Of a DNA stretch of 64,000 bases, positions 34,862-44,088 are shown one piece after another. Each line of letters opens with the position of its first letter. The first letter of the stretch is position 1. The stretch covers positions 62,001-126,000 of the forward strand of contig CAVXUW010000004.1 of the NCBI GenBank assembly GCA_963765105.1, in the 5' to 3' direction. Below the pieces are notes generated by a model that was not told the DNA's origin, ran no database searches, and saw nothing but the letters and a program-made list of their open reading frames with translations. The position numbers and the translations under genes were made by a program. The stretch comes from CALMEC01 sp963765105 (GTDB taxonomy: Bacteria > Actinomycetota > Thermoleophilia > Miltoncostaeales > Miltoncostaeaceae).

Positions 34862-35112
34862 CCGTGGAAAAGCGGGGTCGTCGCGATTTTTCGGTTCGTC
34901 GACCGTCGACGTCATCGGCGGACTGAGGCTCCCGACCTCACGTATTGGCGACGCGGAGATGTGTGGACCTCACCGATGTCACACGTGGCGCACGCGGTTA
35001 CACTCGTCGGGCCAAAATGACGGTTCACCGGCAGGTACCAGATGGGCCTAACCGCATTGTTGTCGGACGAATGCGTAGCAACACGTCACCAACCGAGAGG
35101 CCAGGGGGAGCA
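34862..35112. other. Upstream region of the exported-protein gene
   Basis: Contains no gene that I can support. It follows the trpS-like remnant and ends with AGGGGGAGCA, the ribosome binding site of the exported-protein gene. Confidence 0.3.
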
Positions 35113-36537
35113 GTGAAGTCACATCGTCGGGGTCCGGGTAACACACCATTCTCGCGCCGCCACATGCCGTTGGGCGTTGCGCTGGCAGCGATCGGGATCG
35201 TGATCACCCCCGGGTTCGCGATGGGGGCGTGGAGCCCGCCGGTCGAGCTGGGAGACAGCACCGACAGTGGAAGCGCCGTCGGCGTCGAGGTCACCCCTCA
35301 GGGGGCAGCGGTCGCCGGCTGGACCGCCACGTCGCTGGGCGGCATCACCCCCAGCGTCGTCCGCGCGTCATACCGGCCCGTGGGAGGCGCGTTCGCAACG
35401 GGCGTCTACGTCGACCCGCTCGCCCCGGCGTTTCCTGCCCCGACAGCCCCACCAACACCCGGCCGTGTCGATGCACGCCACCTGCTCCCGCACATCACCG
35501 CCGCCGGCCCGGTGGTCGTCTGGCAACGCCCGGCGGCAGGAACGGTCCATGTCGCGACCTCCGGCGATGGTGTGACCTACACGCCGCCGACCGAGATCGC
35601 GACGGGCATCACCGGCCAGATGCGCAGCGCGCAGAACATCCCCGGTGACATCGTTCTCGTCACCAGCGACGGCCAGATCCTCCACAAGCGCGCCTCAGCA
35701 TCGACCTGGTCGGCGGCGAGCTTCGGTGGCGGCAACGTCCGCGAGGCGTCGGTGGCCGTCGACCCGGCAGGCCGTGCCGTGATCGGCTGGATCGACAACC
35801 AGGGTCGCGTCAAAGCCCGGCGGTTCGACACGGCCACCGCAGCGTTCGTTACCCCCACGCGGCTTATTGCGCCCGGAAACGCTGTCCTCGTCAACGAAAC
35901 CACGATCACATATGGCTTTGCTCGCACCGTGGGAGTCGGCACCGACGCGGCCGGACGCGGCGTCATCGCATGGGAAGGCCGCGCCGCCGGACGCACCGTC
36001 GTTCGCGCCGCGTTCCTGACTCCACGTGCGTCTCTCCGGACGCCCGGCGTTCGGCTCATCTCGATTCCTGGGCGATGGGGCCGGGGCTTCGACGTGGCCA
36101 TGGCCCTGAACGGCACCGCCACGATCGCTTGGAGGGACCAGCCCAGCCTCAACGGCCCGAGCACCGTGTTCGCTTCCCGCCGCGCCGCACTCGGGTCGTT
36201 CTGGTCTCAGCCGGGCCGTATCGCCCTGGGCAACCCCGGGAAAACGTTCCTCCCCGTTTCGGTCACGATGGCGAAGACCGTCACGTGGGTCGCGTGGATG
36301 AGCCTCGCCCCGGGAACCGGCCCCATCACCGGCAGTGGCCATGCAGTGCAGGTTGCACGCCGCGTGAGCACCGGGCCGTGGACACGAACTCAGCTGGCCC
36401 TGGATGCCGGCAATGCGGCGTCCTCCGCGGCCCCCGAGATCAGCGCACGTGGGTCGTGGGCCGTCGTCGCCTGGCGAACGGGGATCACCCAATCCACCGG
36501 CGCAAACCGCGTGAGCATCTTCGACCCGATCAACTGA
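35113..36537 (+). CDS. Exported protein, beta-propeller-like repeats
   Basis: About 474 residues from a GTG start with AGGGGGAG upstream; the frame is open 56 codons further, but that extension looks random. A signal peptide (PLGVALAAIGIVITPGFAMG) is followed directly by AWSPPVELGDS. Repeated units of about 50 residues have the form 'v.vdp.GravigWid..g.v.ar.fd...f..p..l' (for example ASVAVDPAGRAVIGWIDNQG and VGVGTDAAGRGVIAWEGRAA, then FDVAMALNGTATIAWRDQPS), which suggests a secreted beta-propeller. Many Solirubrobacterales-type genomes carry such proteins; the function is unknown. It is oriented against its neighbours and separates trpS from scpA. Confidence 0.75.
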   Translation: MKSHRRGPGNTPFSRRHMPLGVALAAIGIVITPGFAMGAWSPPVELGDSTDSGSAVGVEVTPQGAAVAGWTATSLGGITPSVVRASYRPVGGAFATGVYVDPLAPAFPAPTAPPTPGRVDARHLLPHITAAGPVVVWQRPAAGTVHVATSGDGVTYTPPTEIATGITGQMRSAQNIPGDIVLVTSDGQILHKRASASTWSAASFGGGNVREASVAVDPAGRAVIGWIDNQGRVKARRFDTATAAFVTPTRLIAPGNAVLVNETTITYGFARTVGVGTDAAGRGVIAWEGRAAGRTVVRAAFLTPRASLRTPGVRLISIPGRWGRGFDVAMALNGTATIAWRDQPSLNGPSTVFASRRAALGSFWSQPGRIALGNPGKTFLPVSVTMAKTVTWVAWMSLAPGTGPITGSGHAVQVARRVSTGPWTRTQLALDAGNAASSAAPEISARGSWAVVAWRTGITQSTGANRVSIFDPIN

Positions 36538-36622
36538 AAGGCGAGGTCCGTGATCCGCACTGGCACAGCGCCCTGCAGGCCGTTCTGAGGTGAGAGACGG
36601 GTGACTGTGGTGACGGGCGGCG

Positions 36623-37618
36623 TCAGGCTCCGAACACGCCGATAGTGCGCCGAACCGTCACCATCGTCTGGCTGGCAATCTCGCGAGCACGATCGGCGGA
36701 CGCGGCGATCGCACGCTCCACCTCCGCCGGGTCGGCCGCCAACTCGGCGTGCCGCGCCTGGATCGGCCCGAGGAAGCCCACGACCGCCTCGAGCACGTCC
36801 TTCTTGAACGTTCCGTACTGGGCATCGGCGTATTGGGTCTCAAGGTCAGCGATGGAGGTCTCGGTCACGGCCGCCATGATCTCGAGCAAGGCCGTGACGC
36901 CCGGCTTGTCGTCACCTGCGCGCACCTCCGACCCGGAGTCGGTGACGGCGCCCATGATCTTCTTCTTGAGTCGGCCCGGCTCATCATTGAGCCAGATCGT
37001 GCCGAGCTCGGTGCCGCCGGTCTTGGACATCTTCTTCGTGGGCTCCTGAAGGTCCATGATGCGGGCACCCACTCGCGGGATGGACGCCTCGGGCACCACA
37101 AACGTGTCACCAAACCGCCCGTTGAAGCGGACGGCGATGTCGCGCATCAGCTCCAAGTGCTGCCGCTGATCGTCACCCACCGGCACACGGTGGGCGTTGT
37201 AGAGCAACACGTCAGCTGCCTGAAGCACCGGGTAGTCGAACAGACCGACGCTGACCGACTCCTGCCCACCGCTTTTCTCCTTGAACTGCGTCATGCGTCT
37301 CACCTCGCCGAACGTGGCGATGCAGTTCAGGATCCATGCCAGCTCGGTGTGTTCGCGCACCTGGCTCTGGATGAACAGGATGCTGCGGTCGGGGTCGATC
37401 CCGATGGCCATGAGCGACGTGGCCATTGCACGAGAGGCCTCGCGTAGCTCAGCCGGTTCGTAGGGCACCGTGATCGAGTGGAGATCGACCACGCAGTAGA
37501 TGCAGTCATGGGTTTCTTGATCGGCAACCCAGTGGCGAAAGGCGCCGAGCAGGTTGCCGAGATGGGGCACGCCGGTGGGCTGGACACCCGAGAAAACACG
37601 TTCACGAGAGGTAGTCAT
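36623..37618 (-). CDS. trpS: Tryptophanyl-tRNA synthetase
   Basis: A 331-residue class Ic synthetase charging tRNA-Trp. ERVFSGVQPTGVPHLGNLLG holds the HIGH-like motif (HLGN), then GLFDYPVLQAADVLLYNAHR with the Trp-recognising residues, VPVGDDQRQHLELMRDIAVR, and PTKKMSKTGG (KMSKS loop). Length and motifs are normal for the bacterial enzyme. It ends in ASQTMVTVRRTIGVFGA, a segment also found as a diverged remnant next to scpA. Transcribed on the minus strand towards the exported-protein gene. Confidence 0.96.
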   Translation of the reverse strand: MTTSRERVFSGVQPTGVPHLGNLLGAFRHWVADQETHDCIYCVVDLHSITVPYEPAELREASRAMATSLMAIGIDPDRSILFIQSQVREHTELAWILNCIATFGEVRRMTQFKEKSGGQESVSVGLFDYPVLQAADVLLYNAHRVPVGDDQRQHLELMRDIAVRFNGRFGDTFVVPEASIPRVGARIMDLQEPTKKMSKTGGTELGTIWLNDEPGRLKKKIMGAVTDSGSEVRAGDDKPGVTALLEIMAAVTETSIADLETQYADAQYGTFKKDVLEAVVGFLGPIQARHAELAADPAEVERAIAASADRAREIASQTMVTVRRTIGVFGA

Positions 37619-37750
37619 CAGGCGGCGATGTTAGTCGACCGCTCGGCGGGGCCGTGCGCATCCTCCACCGAATCCGGAACCCGGACTGGCGCGATGGGAT
37701 CTCGCCGCCATAAGCTCTCCCCGTCCGTCCACATCAGGAAAGAGGGTGCC

Positions 37751-38656
37751 ATGCGTCACGACGTCACCATCCCCAGCTGCGGGCTCGAGCTCGCCGGTTG
37801 GCTCTATGTGCCCGACGGGATGAAAAAAAAGGAGAAACGGCCAGCAATCGTCATGGCTCATGGCCTGTCTGCCGTGAAGGAGATGTACCTCGACGCCTTC
37901 GCCGAGCGCTTTTGCAAGGCCGGTTTTGTCGTGACGGTGTTCGACTACCGCCATCAGGGGTCATCTCCCGGCGAGCCACGTGGCCAGATCTTTCCGGACG
38001 ATCAACACGACGACTATCGCAACGCCATCACCTGGACCCAGGCTCGTGCCGAGGTGGATGCCGACCGCGTCGGTATCTGGGGTTCCAGCTACTCGGGCGG
38101 ACATGTGATCTACGTGTCGGCCTTCGACCGACGGGTCAAATGCGCCGCCGCCCAAGTGCCCCTCGTTGACGGCCTGGAAAACACCCGTCGACTCGTGCGT
38201 GCCGACATCCACCCACAGTTCCGTGCACTGCTCAATGAGGAACGTGCAGCGCGTGCCACCGACCCGGGCAAGGTGAGCTACTTCCCGGTGGTGTCGGACA
38301 ACTGCGAGGGCTGCGTCCTTCCGACACCGGATTCGTGGACCTGGTTTAGCGAGACGGGAAAAAAGCGGGCACCAAGCTGGAAGAACGAGATGACCTGGGA
38401 GTCGGTAGAGAAGCTCATCGAGTACCGCCCGGGAACCCACATCCATCTCATCGCCCCCACCCCGTTTCTCATGGTCGTCGCCAGTGACGACGTGCTGACC
38501 CCAACGGATCTCGCGATCGCCGCGTTCAACAACGCGCGTGAGCCGAAGAAGCTGGTCGTACTCCCCGGTGGCCATTTCGACGCATACGTCGAACCCCACA
38601 TCGAGGGATCCGCCGGTGCCGCCATCGACTGGTTCACCCAGTGGCTGATGGCGTGA
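37751..38656 (+). CDS. Alpha/beta hydrolase (prolyl-oligopeptidase/dienelactone-hydrolase-like)
   Basis: A 301-residue protein with no signal peptide. It has an oxyanion region (PAIVMAHGLSAVKEMYLDAF), the nucleophile elbow GIWGSSYSGGHVIYV, a distal Asp in VVASDDVLTPTDLA and a His in VVLPGGHFDAYVEP: a complete catalytic triad. FDYRHQGSSPGEPRGQI with the acidic residues after it is typical of this hydrolase group. GAGGGTGCC precedes the ATG. The substrate cannot be told; likely a small ester, amide or peptide. Confidence 0.88.
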   Translation: MRHDVTIPSCGLELAGWLYVPDGMKKKEKRPAIVMAHGLSAVKEMYLDAFAERFCKAGFVVTVFDYRHQGSSPGEPRGQIFPDDQHDDYRNAITWTQARAEVDADRVGIWGSSYSGGHVIYVSAFDRRVKCAAAQVPLVDGLENTRRLVRADIHPQFRALLNEERAARATDPGKVSYFPVVSDNCEGCVLPTPDSWTWFSETGKKRAPSWKNEMTWESVEKLIEYRPGTHIHLIAPTPFLMVVASDDVLTPTDLAIAAFNNAREPKKLVVLPGGHFDAYVEPHIEGSAGAAIDWFTQWLMA

Positions 38657-38736
38657 CCTGACCCGGTGGGGTCGACCACGTCGTCGGCCCCACCCTTTGC
38701 CCGACTTGCGCACGCGCGGCGGCGCTAGGATCGTGT

Positions 38737-39480
38737 GTGGTGTCATCCGTTGCGCCCAGCCCGCCGCCTGCGGCCGAACATCATGGACCGGGTCTTCGGA
38801 TCCTGGCTCCGATCCTCTTCGTCGTTGGCGCCTTTGTCGTTGGCATCATGGTGGGAGGAGTGCTCGTTGCCGCCGGCGCGTCAGATGATGTCGTCAATTC
38901 AGTAACGGGGCTCGCGATCGGGCTCGCCATTCTCGGCGCCGGCGTGCTCTACTGGTCGCTGCACTCGCGCCACGAGCGTCGCATGATCATCGGATCGAAA
39001 CGCCATCTAGGTGCGGCCATCGGCATCGGCTTGGCGATGGGCTTGGTGATGCGCTTTGTCGTGGGGGTGGTCACGCTACTCGGCGAGGCGATCGACCCCG
39101 GCATCGAGGAGAAGCTCCAAGAACTCTCCGAGGACCTCGTTCCCGGTGCGCTGTGGCAGAAGCTTCTGCTGGTGGTCGGCCTCGTCATCCTCGCCCCGTT
39201 CGGTGAGGAGCTCGTGTTTCGCGGGTTGCTCCTGCGGGGACTGACGCGCCGTATGCCGTTTGGCTGGGCCGCGATCATCTCGTCCCTGGTCTTTGGACTC
39301 GCCCACCTGAGCTACTTGGAATTGTGGCCCGCCACACTTGGCGTGGTTCTCTTCGGCCTTGCGGCGGCGTGGGTCTACCGCTGGTACGGCTATCCCGCCG
39401 TCGTCGCCGCCCACATGTTGTTCAACGGTGTCGTCGCGATCGTGCTCTTCGCTGACCCCTCGCAGTTCACCAGCACCTAG
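38737..39480 (+). CDS. CPBP family intramembrane glutamic protease
   Basis: A 247-residue membrane protein. The family motifs are present: FGEELVFRGLLLRGL (E-E-x3-R), VFGLAHLSYLELWPAT (first His) and VVAAHMLFNGVVAIVL (H-x3-N). Related enzymes process prenylated CAAX proteins in eukaryotes or bacteriocin precursors and other membrane proteins in bacteria. Its TAG stop overlaps that of the convergent marR gene (shared CTAG), so there is no intergenic space. Confidence 0.9.
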   Translation: MVSSVAPSPPPAAEHHGPGLRILAPILFVVGAFVVGIMVGGVLVAAGASDDVVNSVTGLAIGLAILGAGVLYWSLHSRHERRMIIGSKRHLGAAIGIGLAMGLVMRFVVGVVTLLGEAIDPGIEEKLQELSEDLVPGALWQKLLLVVGLVILAPFGEELVFRGLLLRGLTRRMPFGWAAIISSLVFGLAHLSYLELWPATLGVVLFGLAAAWVYRWYGYPAVVAAHMLFNGVVAIVLFADPSQFTST

Positions 39481-39995
39481 GGCGCTGAGGGCCCGGCCCC
39501 GTCAACGCGGAGATGGGCAAGGAGATCGCCCAGCGTGCCCTGTTCCGCATCTCCCAAGTCGCCCAAGAGGCCGAAGTCGTGCTCATGCATGCGCTCGGAC
39601 GCCCGTTCCACCAGGTCGCGACCGACGTCCGTGATGGCAACGAGGGATACACGGCCGTCATCCGGATCGGCCTCGCGCGACACCCATCCGGCTTCGACAA
39701 GACGGTCCACCAGGTAGGTCACCGACGAACCGTGCACCATCAGCAGGTCCCGAATTTTGGTCATCGGCAGCCGGCCGGTACGGGTGAACGAGAGAAGCAA
39801 AAGAACCTCGTACCGCGACAGGTTCAGCCCGAACGGCCGCAGAATCGCTTCCGCGCCGCGTACCGCAACGTTGTAGGCGCGGAGGATCCCTGTCAGGACG
39901 CGAAAACCCGATGCATTCGGGTAGCGCTCCGACCACTGGCGGACAGCTTCTTCCACTGTGTCATCGCGACTCCCGGGGGTACGCTGTTCATTCAC
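39477..39995 (-). CDS. MarR family transcriptional regulator
   Basis: A 172-residue winged-helix protein: YEVLLLLSFTRTGRLPMTKI leads into the recognition helix (DLLMVHGSSVTYLVDRLVEA) and the wing (GWVSREADPDDGRVSLVAIT). The N- and C-terminal helices for dimerisation are present. GTG start at 39,995; the longer open frame is not supported. It is divergent from the acyl-CoA mutase operon with about 120 bases between the starts, so it probably represses itself and that operon in response to an acyl-CoA or fatty acid. The ligand is inference. Confidence 0.9.
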   Translation of the reverse strand: MNEQRTPGSRDDTVEEAVRQWSERYPNASGFRVLTGILRAYNVAVRGAEAILRPFGLNLSRYEVLLLLSFTRTGRLPMTKIRDLLMVHGSSVTYLVDRLVEAGWVSREADPDDGRVSLVAITDVGRDLVERASERMHEHDFGLLGDLGDAEQGTLGDLLAHLRVDGAGPSAP

Positions 39996-40010
39996 GCGGT
40001 GTCCGCCCCG

Positions 40011-40040
40011 TTGACAATTACTTGCATATCCGAATAGTAT
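40011..40040 (+). promoter_or_regulatory. Candidate sigma70-type promoter for the acyl-CoA operon
   Basis: TTGACA at 40,011-40,016 and TAGTAT at 40,035-40,040 are separated by 18 bases in a locally AT-rich stretch between the marR start and the mutase start. The match to the -35 box is perfect. Confidence 0.5.
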
Positions 40041-40055
40041 CGCATTGCCAGATGT

Positions 40056-40067
40056 TCGGAAATCCGA
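40056..40067. promoter_or_regulatory. Candidate operator
   Basis: TCGGA-AA-TCCGA is a perfect inverted repeat just downstream of the candidate promoter, where a bound MarR dimer would block transcription. The related word ATCCGAA also occurs inside the promoter spacer. Confidence 0.35.
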
Positions 40068-40118
40068 GTAACGGTCGCGACACGGCACCGGCACTCCTCG
40101 CTGAAGGACACCATCGTC

Positions 40119-41720
40119 ATGGCCTCCCATACCGTGGCCCCTCGTTCCCCCGCTCCCGTCGCGCCTGCTGAGACACTGTCCGGCATCCCGCTCGACGCAA
40201 CCGCCGGCGGCCCCGCCGCGTCACGAGAGGCGGCCGGCACCTATCCGTATACGCGCGGTATCCACCCGGACATGTACCGCACCCGTCTGTGGACCATGCG
40301 GATGTTCGCCGGGTTCGGATCCCCCGACGACACCAACGCCCGGTTCCGCCATCTGCTGGAGCTCGGGCAAACCGGTTTGTCGACGGCATTCGACATGCCG
40401 ACGCTCATGGGCCACGACCCCGACCACGAGCTCTCACTCGGCGAAGTGGGCCGCGAAGGGGTGTCGGTAAGCCACATCGGCGACATGGAGCGACTGTTTG
40501 CCGACATCGACCTCGGTGGCGTCTCCACCTCGATGACGATCTCCGGCCCCGCCCCCGTGATGCTCGCCATCTTCGTGGCCGCGTCAGAGCGCAGTGGCGT
40601 GCCCCGGGCCAACCTGCGCGGCACGCTCCAAACCGACATCCTCAAAGAGTTCATCGCCCAGAAGGAATGGGTGGTGCCTGAACGGCCGGCCATGCGTCTG
40701 GTCACCGACCTAATCGCCTTTTGCGCCGAGGAGATGCCGCTGTGGCATCCGGTGTCGGTCTCCGGCTACCACATCCGCGAAGCCGGTTCGACCGCCGCGC
40801 AGGAGCTGGCGTTCACCATCGCCGATGGAGTGGCATATGTCGAGGAGCTCGTCGCCCGTGGCATCGACCCGGACACGTTCCTGCCCCGCTTCTCGTTCTT
40901 CTTCAACTGCCACATCGACCTGTTCGAGGAAGTCGCGAAGATCCGCGCGGCACGTCGCCTGTGGGCGTCGCTCATGAGCGAGCGTTTCGGCGCACGCGAT
41001 CCCAAGTCCTTGATGCTGCGCACCCACTGCCAAACCTCTGGCGTGTCGCTCACCGCCCAAGAGCCGCTGGTGAACATCGCGCGTACCGCGATCGAGGCGC
41101 TCGCCGGGGTCTTGGCCGGGACGCAGTCACTGCACACCAACTCCTGGGACGAAACGCTGGCTCTCCCCACCGAGGAGGCGGCGGGTATCGCGCTGCGCAC
41201 CCAACAGGTGATCGCCTACGAGACCGGCGCAGGCAGCGTCGCCGATCCGCTCGGCGGTTCGTTTCACGTGGAGGCCCTCACCGACCGGCTCGAAGCCGAG
41301 GCACGCGAGTACATCGCCCAGATCGATGCGCGCGGAGGCATGGTGGCGGCGGTCGAGGAGGGCTACCCGCAGGCCGAGATCGCCGATGCCGCCTACCGCT
41401 ACCAACGCCAGATCGAATCCGGTGAGCGCGTCATGGTGGGCGTCAACGCCTTCACCAGCGACAACGAACCGCCTGTCGAACTCCATCGCGCCGACCCGGA
41501 CGTCGAGCCGCGACAGGTCGCGCAGATCCTCGAACACCGCCGTACCCGTGACGCCGCCGCCTGCGACGCTGCGCTGCAGGCGCTTCGTGCCGCCTGCCAG
41601 GGCACCGACAACACCATGCCGCTGTTGATTGACGCGGCGAACAAAGGCGCGACGTTGGGCGAGATGTGTGACGTGTTTCGCGGCGTCTGGGGTGTCTACC
41701 GCGACCCAGCTCGGTGGTAA
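40119..41720 (+). CDS. Acyl-CoA mutase large subunit (methylmalonyl-/isobutyryl-CoA mutase type), no B12 domain
   Basis: A 533-residue protein covering only the substrate-binding barrel: YPYTRGIHPDMYRTRLWTMR, then MFAGFGSPDDTNARFRHLLE and GQTGLSTAFDMPTLMGHD, with HCQTSGVSLTAQEPLVNIAR later. The cobalamin-binding domain (DxHxxG...) present in full-length methylmalonyl-CoA mutase is missing, so a separate small subunit is needed; none is in this window. The residue aligned with the substrate-reading Tyr of the canonical enzyme is His (RGIH), so the substrate may be another branched acyl-CoA. First gene of an operon with a thiolase and an acyl-CoA dehydrogenase. Confidence 0.88.
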   Translation: MASHTVAPRSPAPVAPAETLSGIPLDATAGGPAASREAAGTYPYTRGIHPDMYRTRLWTMRMFAGFGSPDDTNARFRHLLELGQTGLSTAFDMPTLMGHDPDHELSLGEVGREGVSVSHIGDMERLFADIDLGGVSTSMTISGPAPVMLAIFVAASERSGVPRANLRGTLQTDILKEFIAQKEWVVPERPAMRLVTDLIAFCAEEMPLWHPVSVSGYHIREAGSTAAQELAFTIADGVAYVEELVARGIDPDTFLPRFSFFFNCHIDLFEEVAKIRAARRLWASLMSERFGARDPKSLMLRTHCQTSGVSLTAQEPLVNIARTAIEALAGVLAGTQSLHTNSWDETLALPTEEAAGIALRTQQVIAYETGAGSVADPLGGSFHVEALTDRLEAEAREYIAQIDARGGMVAAVEEGYPQAEIADAAYRYQRQIESGERVMVGVNAFTSDNEPPVELHRADPDVEPRQVAQILEHRRTRDAAACDAALQALRAACQGTDNTMPLLIDAANKGATLGEMCDVFRGVWGVYRDPARW

Positions 41721-41725
41721 CCGGC

Positions 41726-42901
41726 ATGCGCCAACGTGAGGACGCCGTCATCGTCGAGGCCGTGCGCACCCCGTTGGGTCGCCGTGGCGGCAAGCTCAAG
41801 GACTGGCACCCGGTCGACCTGGCCGCCGAGACGCTCCGGGCCGTCATCGACCGCAGCGGTATCGACCCGGCACTCGTCGACGATGTCATCATGGGCTGTC
41901 TCGACCAGGTCGATGAACAAGGCGTCAACGTGGGTCGCTCGGCCGTGCTCGCCGCCGGGCTGCCCGAGAGTGTCCCGGCAACGACCGTTGACCGTCAGTG
42001 CGGTTCGTCGCAGCAGTCGGCTCATTTCCGCCGCCCAGGGGGTCATGGCGGGCGCGTACGACGTCGTCATTGCCGCCGGCGTGGAGTCGATGACCCGCGT
42101 GCCGTTCTTCGCAAACATCCCCGACCGATCCCGCGTGTACGGACCACGGTTTCGCGACCGGTACGGCCTGGAACCCGACGCCTTCATCGACCAAGGCGTC
42201 TCGGGCGAGATCATCGCGGACAAGTGGGAGATCACTCGCGAGGAACTTGACACCCTGGCACTCGAGTCACACCGCCGCGCCGATCGCGCCACACGAGAGG
42301 GACGGTTCGCGCGCGAGATGATTCCCCTTCGCGTCGTCACCGACGACGGCGAGGAGATCATGGACACCGATGAGGGAATCCGTGCGGGCTCATCCATGGA
42401 GGCGCTCGCCGGACTGCGCACCGTGTTTCGTGACAACGGCAAACTCACCGCCGGAAACTCATCCCAGATCACCGACGGCGCCGCCGCCCTGCTCATCATG
42501 TCCGAGACAAAGGCCGCAGAGTTGGGCCTCACCCCCCTCGCCCGGTTCCACACGTTTGCGCTCGCCGGAGTCAACCCCATCGAGATGCTCTCAGGCCCAA
42601 TTCCCGCCACGCGAAAGGCATTTCAACGATCGGGCCTCACCACTGACGATATCGACCTCTACGAAGTGAACGAGGCGTTTGCCTCCGTTCCCATCGCCTG
42701 GCAGAGAGAGATCGGCGCGGACATGAACACCGTTAACGTCAACGGCGGCGCCATTGCCCTGGGGCACCCGGTGGGGGCATCCGGCGCCCGGCTCATGGCG
42801 ACCATGGTCCACGAGATGCACCGAACCGGCGCTCGATACGGCCTGCAGACTATGTGCGAGGGCGGTGGGATGGCCAACGCCACGATCCTGGAGCGAATCT
42901 G

Positions 42902-42902
<1 letters not shown>
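41726..42902 (+). CDS. Acetyl-CoA acyltransferase (thiolase), one-base frameshift
   Basis: The first frame reads AVIVEAVRTPLGRRGGKLKD then DDVIMGCLDQVDEQGVNVGR and TTVDRQCGSSQQSAHF with the nucleophilic Cys; it then runs into nonsense. Near 42,027 (CATTTCCGCC) removal of one C joins it to AAQGVMAGAYDVVIAAGVES, and the rest is normal: VNEAFASVPIAWQRE, NVNGGAIALGHPVGASGARL (catalytic His) and CEGGGMANATILE (second Cys). It would catalyse thiolytic cleavage or formation of 3-ketoacyl-CoA. Start at the ATG six bases after the mutase stop; the stop overlaps the next ATG (TGATG). Either a sequence error or a fresh null mutation. Confidence 0.85.
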
Positions 42903-44053
<1,151 letters not shown>

Positions 44054-44088
44054 CATCCCGCGCACCGGCGGCGAGTCCGTCGGAGGCC

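Noticed and set aside
37478..37750. Upstream extension of the alpha/beta hydrolase
   Set aside because: It lies over the start of trpS on the other strand and has no family similarity; the ATG at 37,751 has a ribosome binding site.
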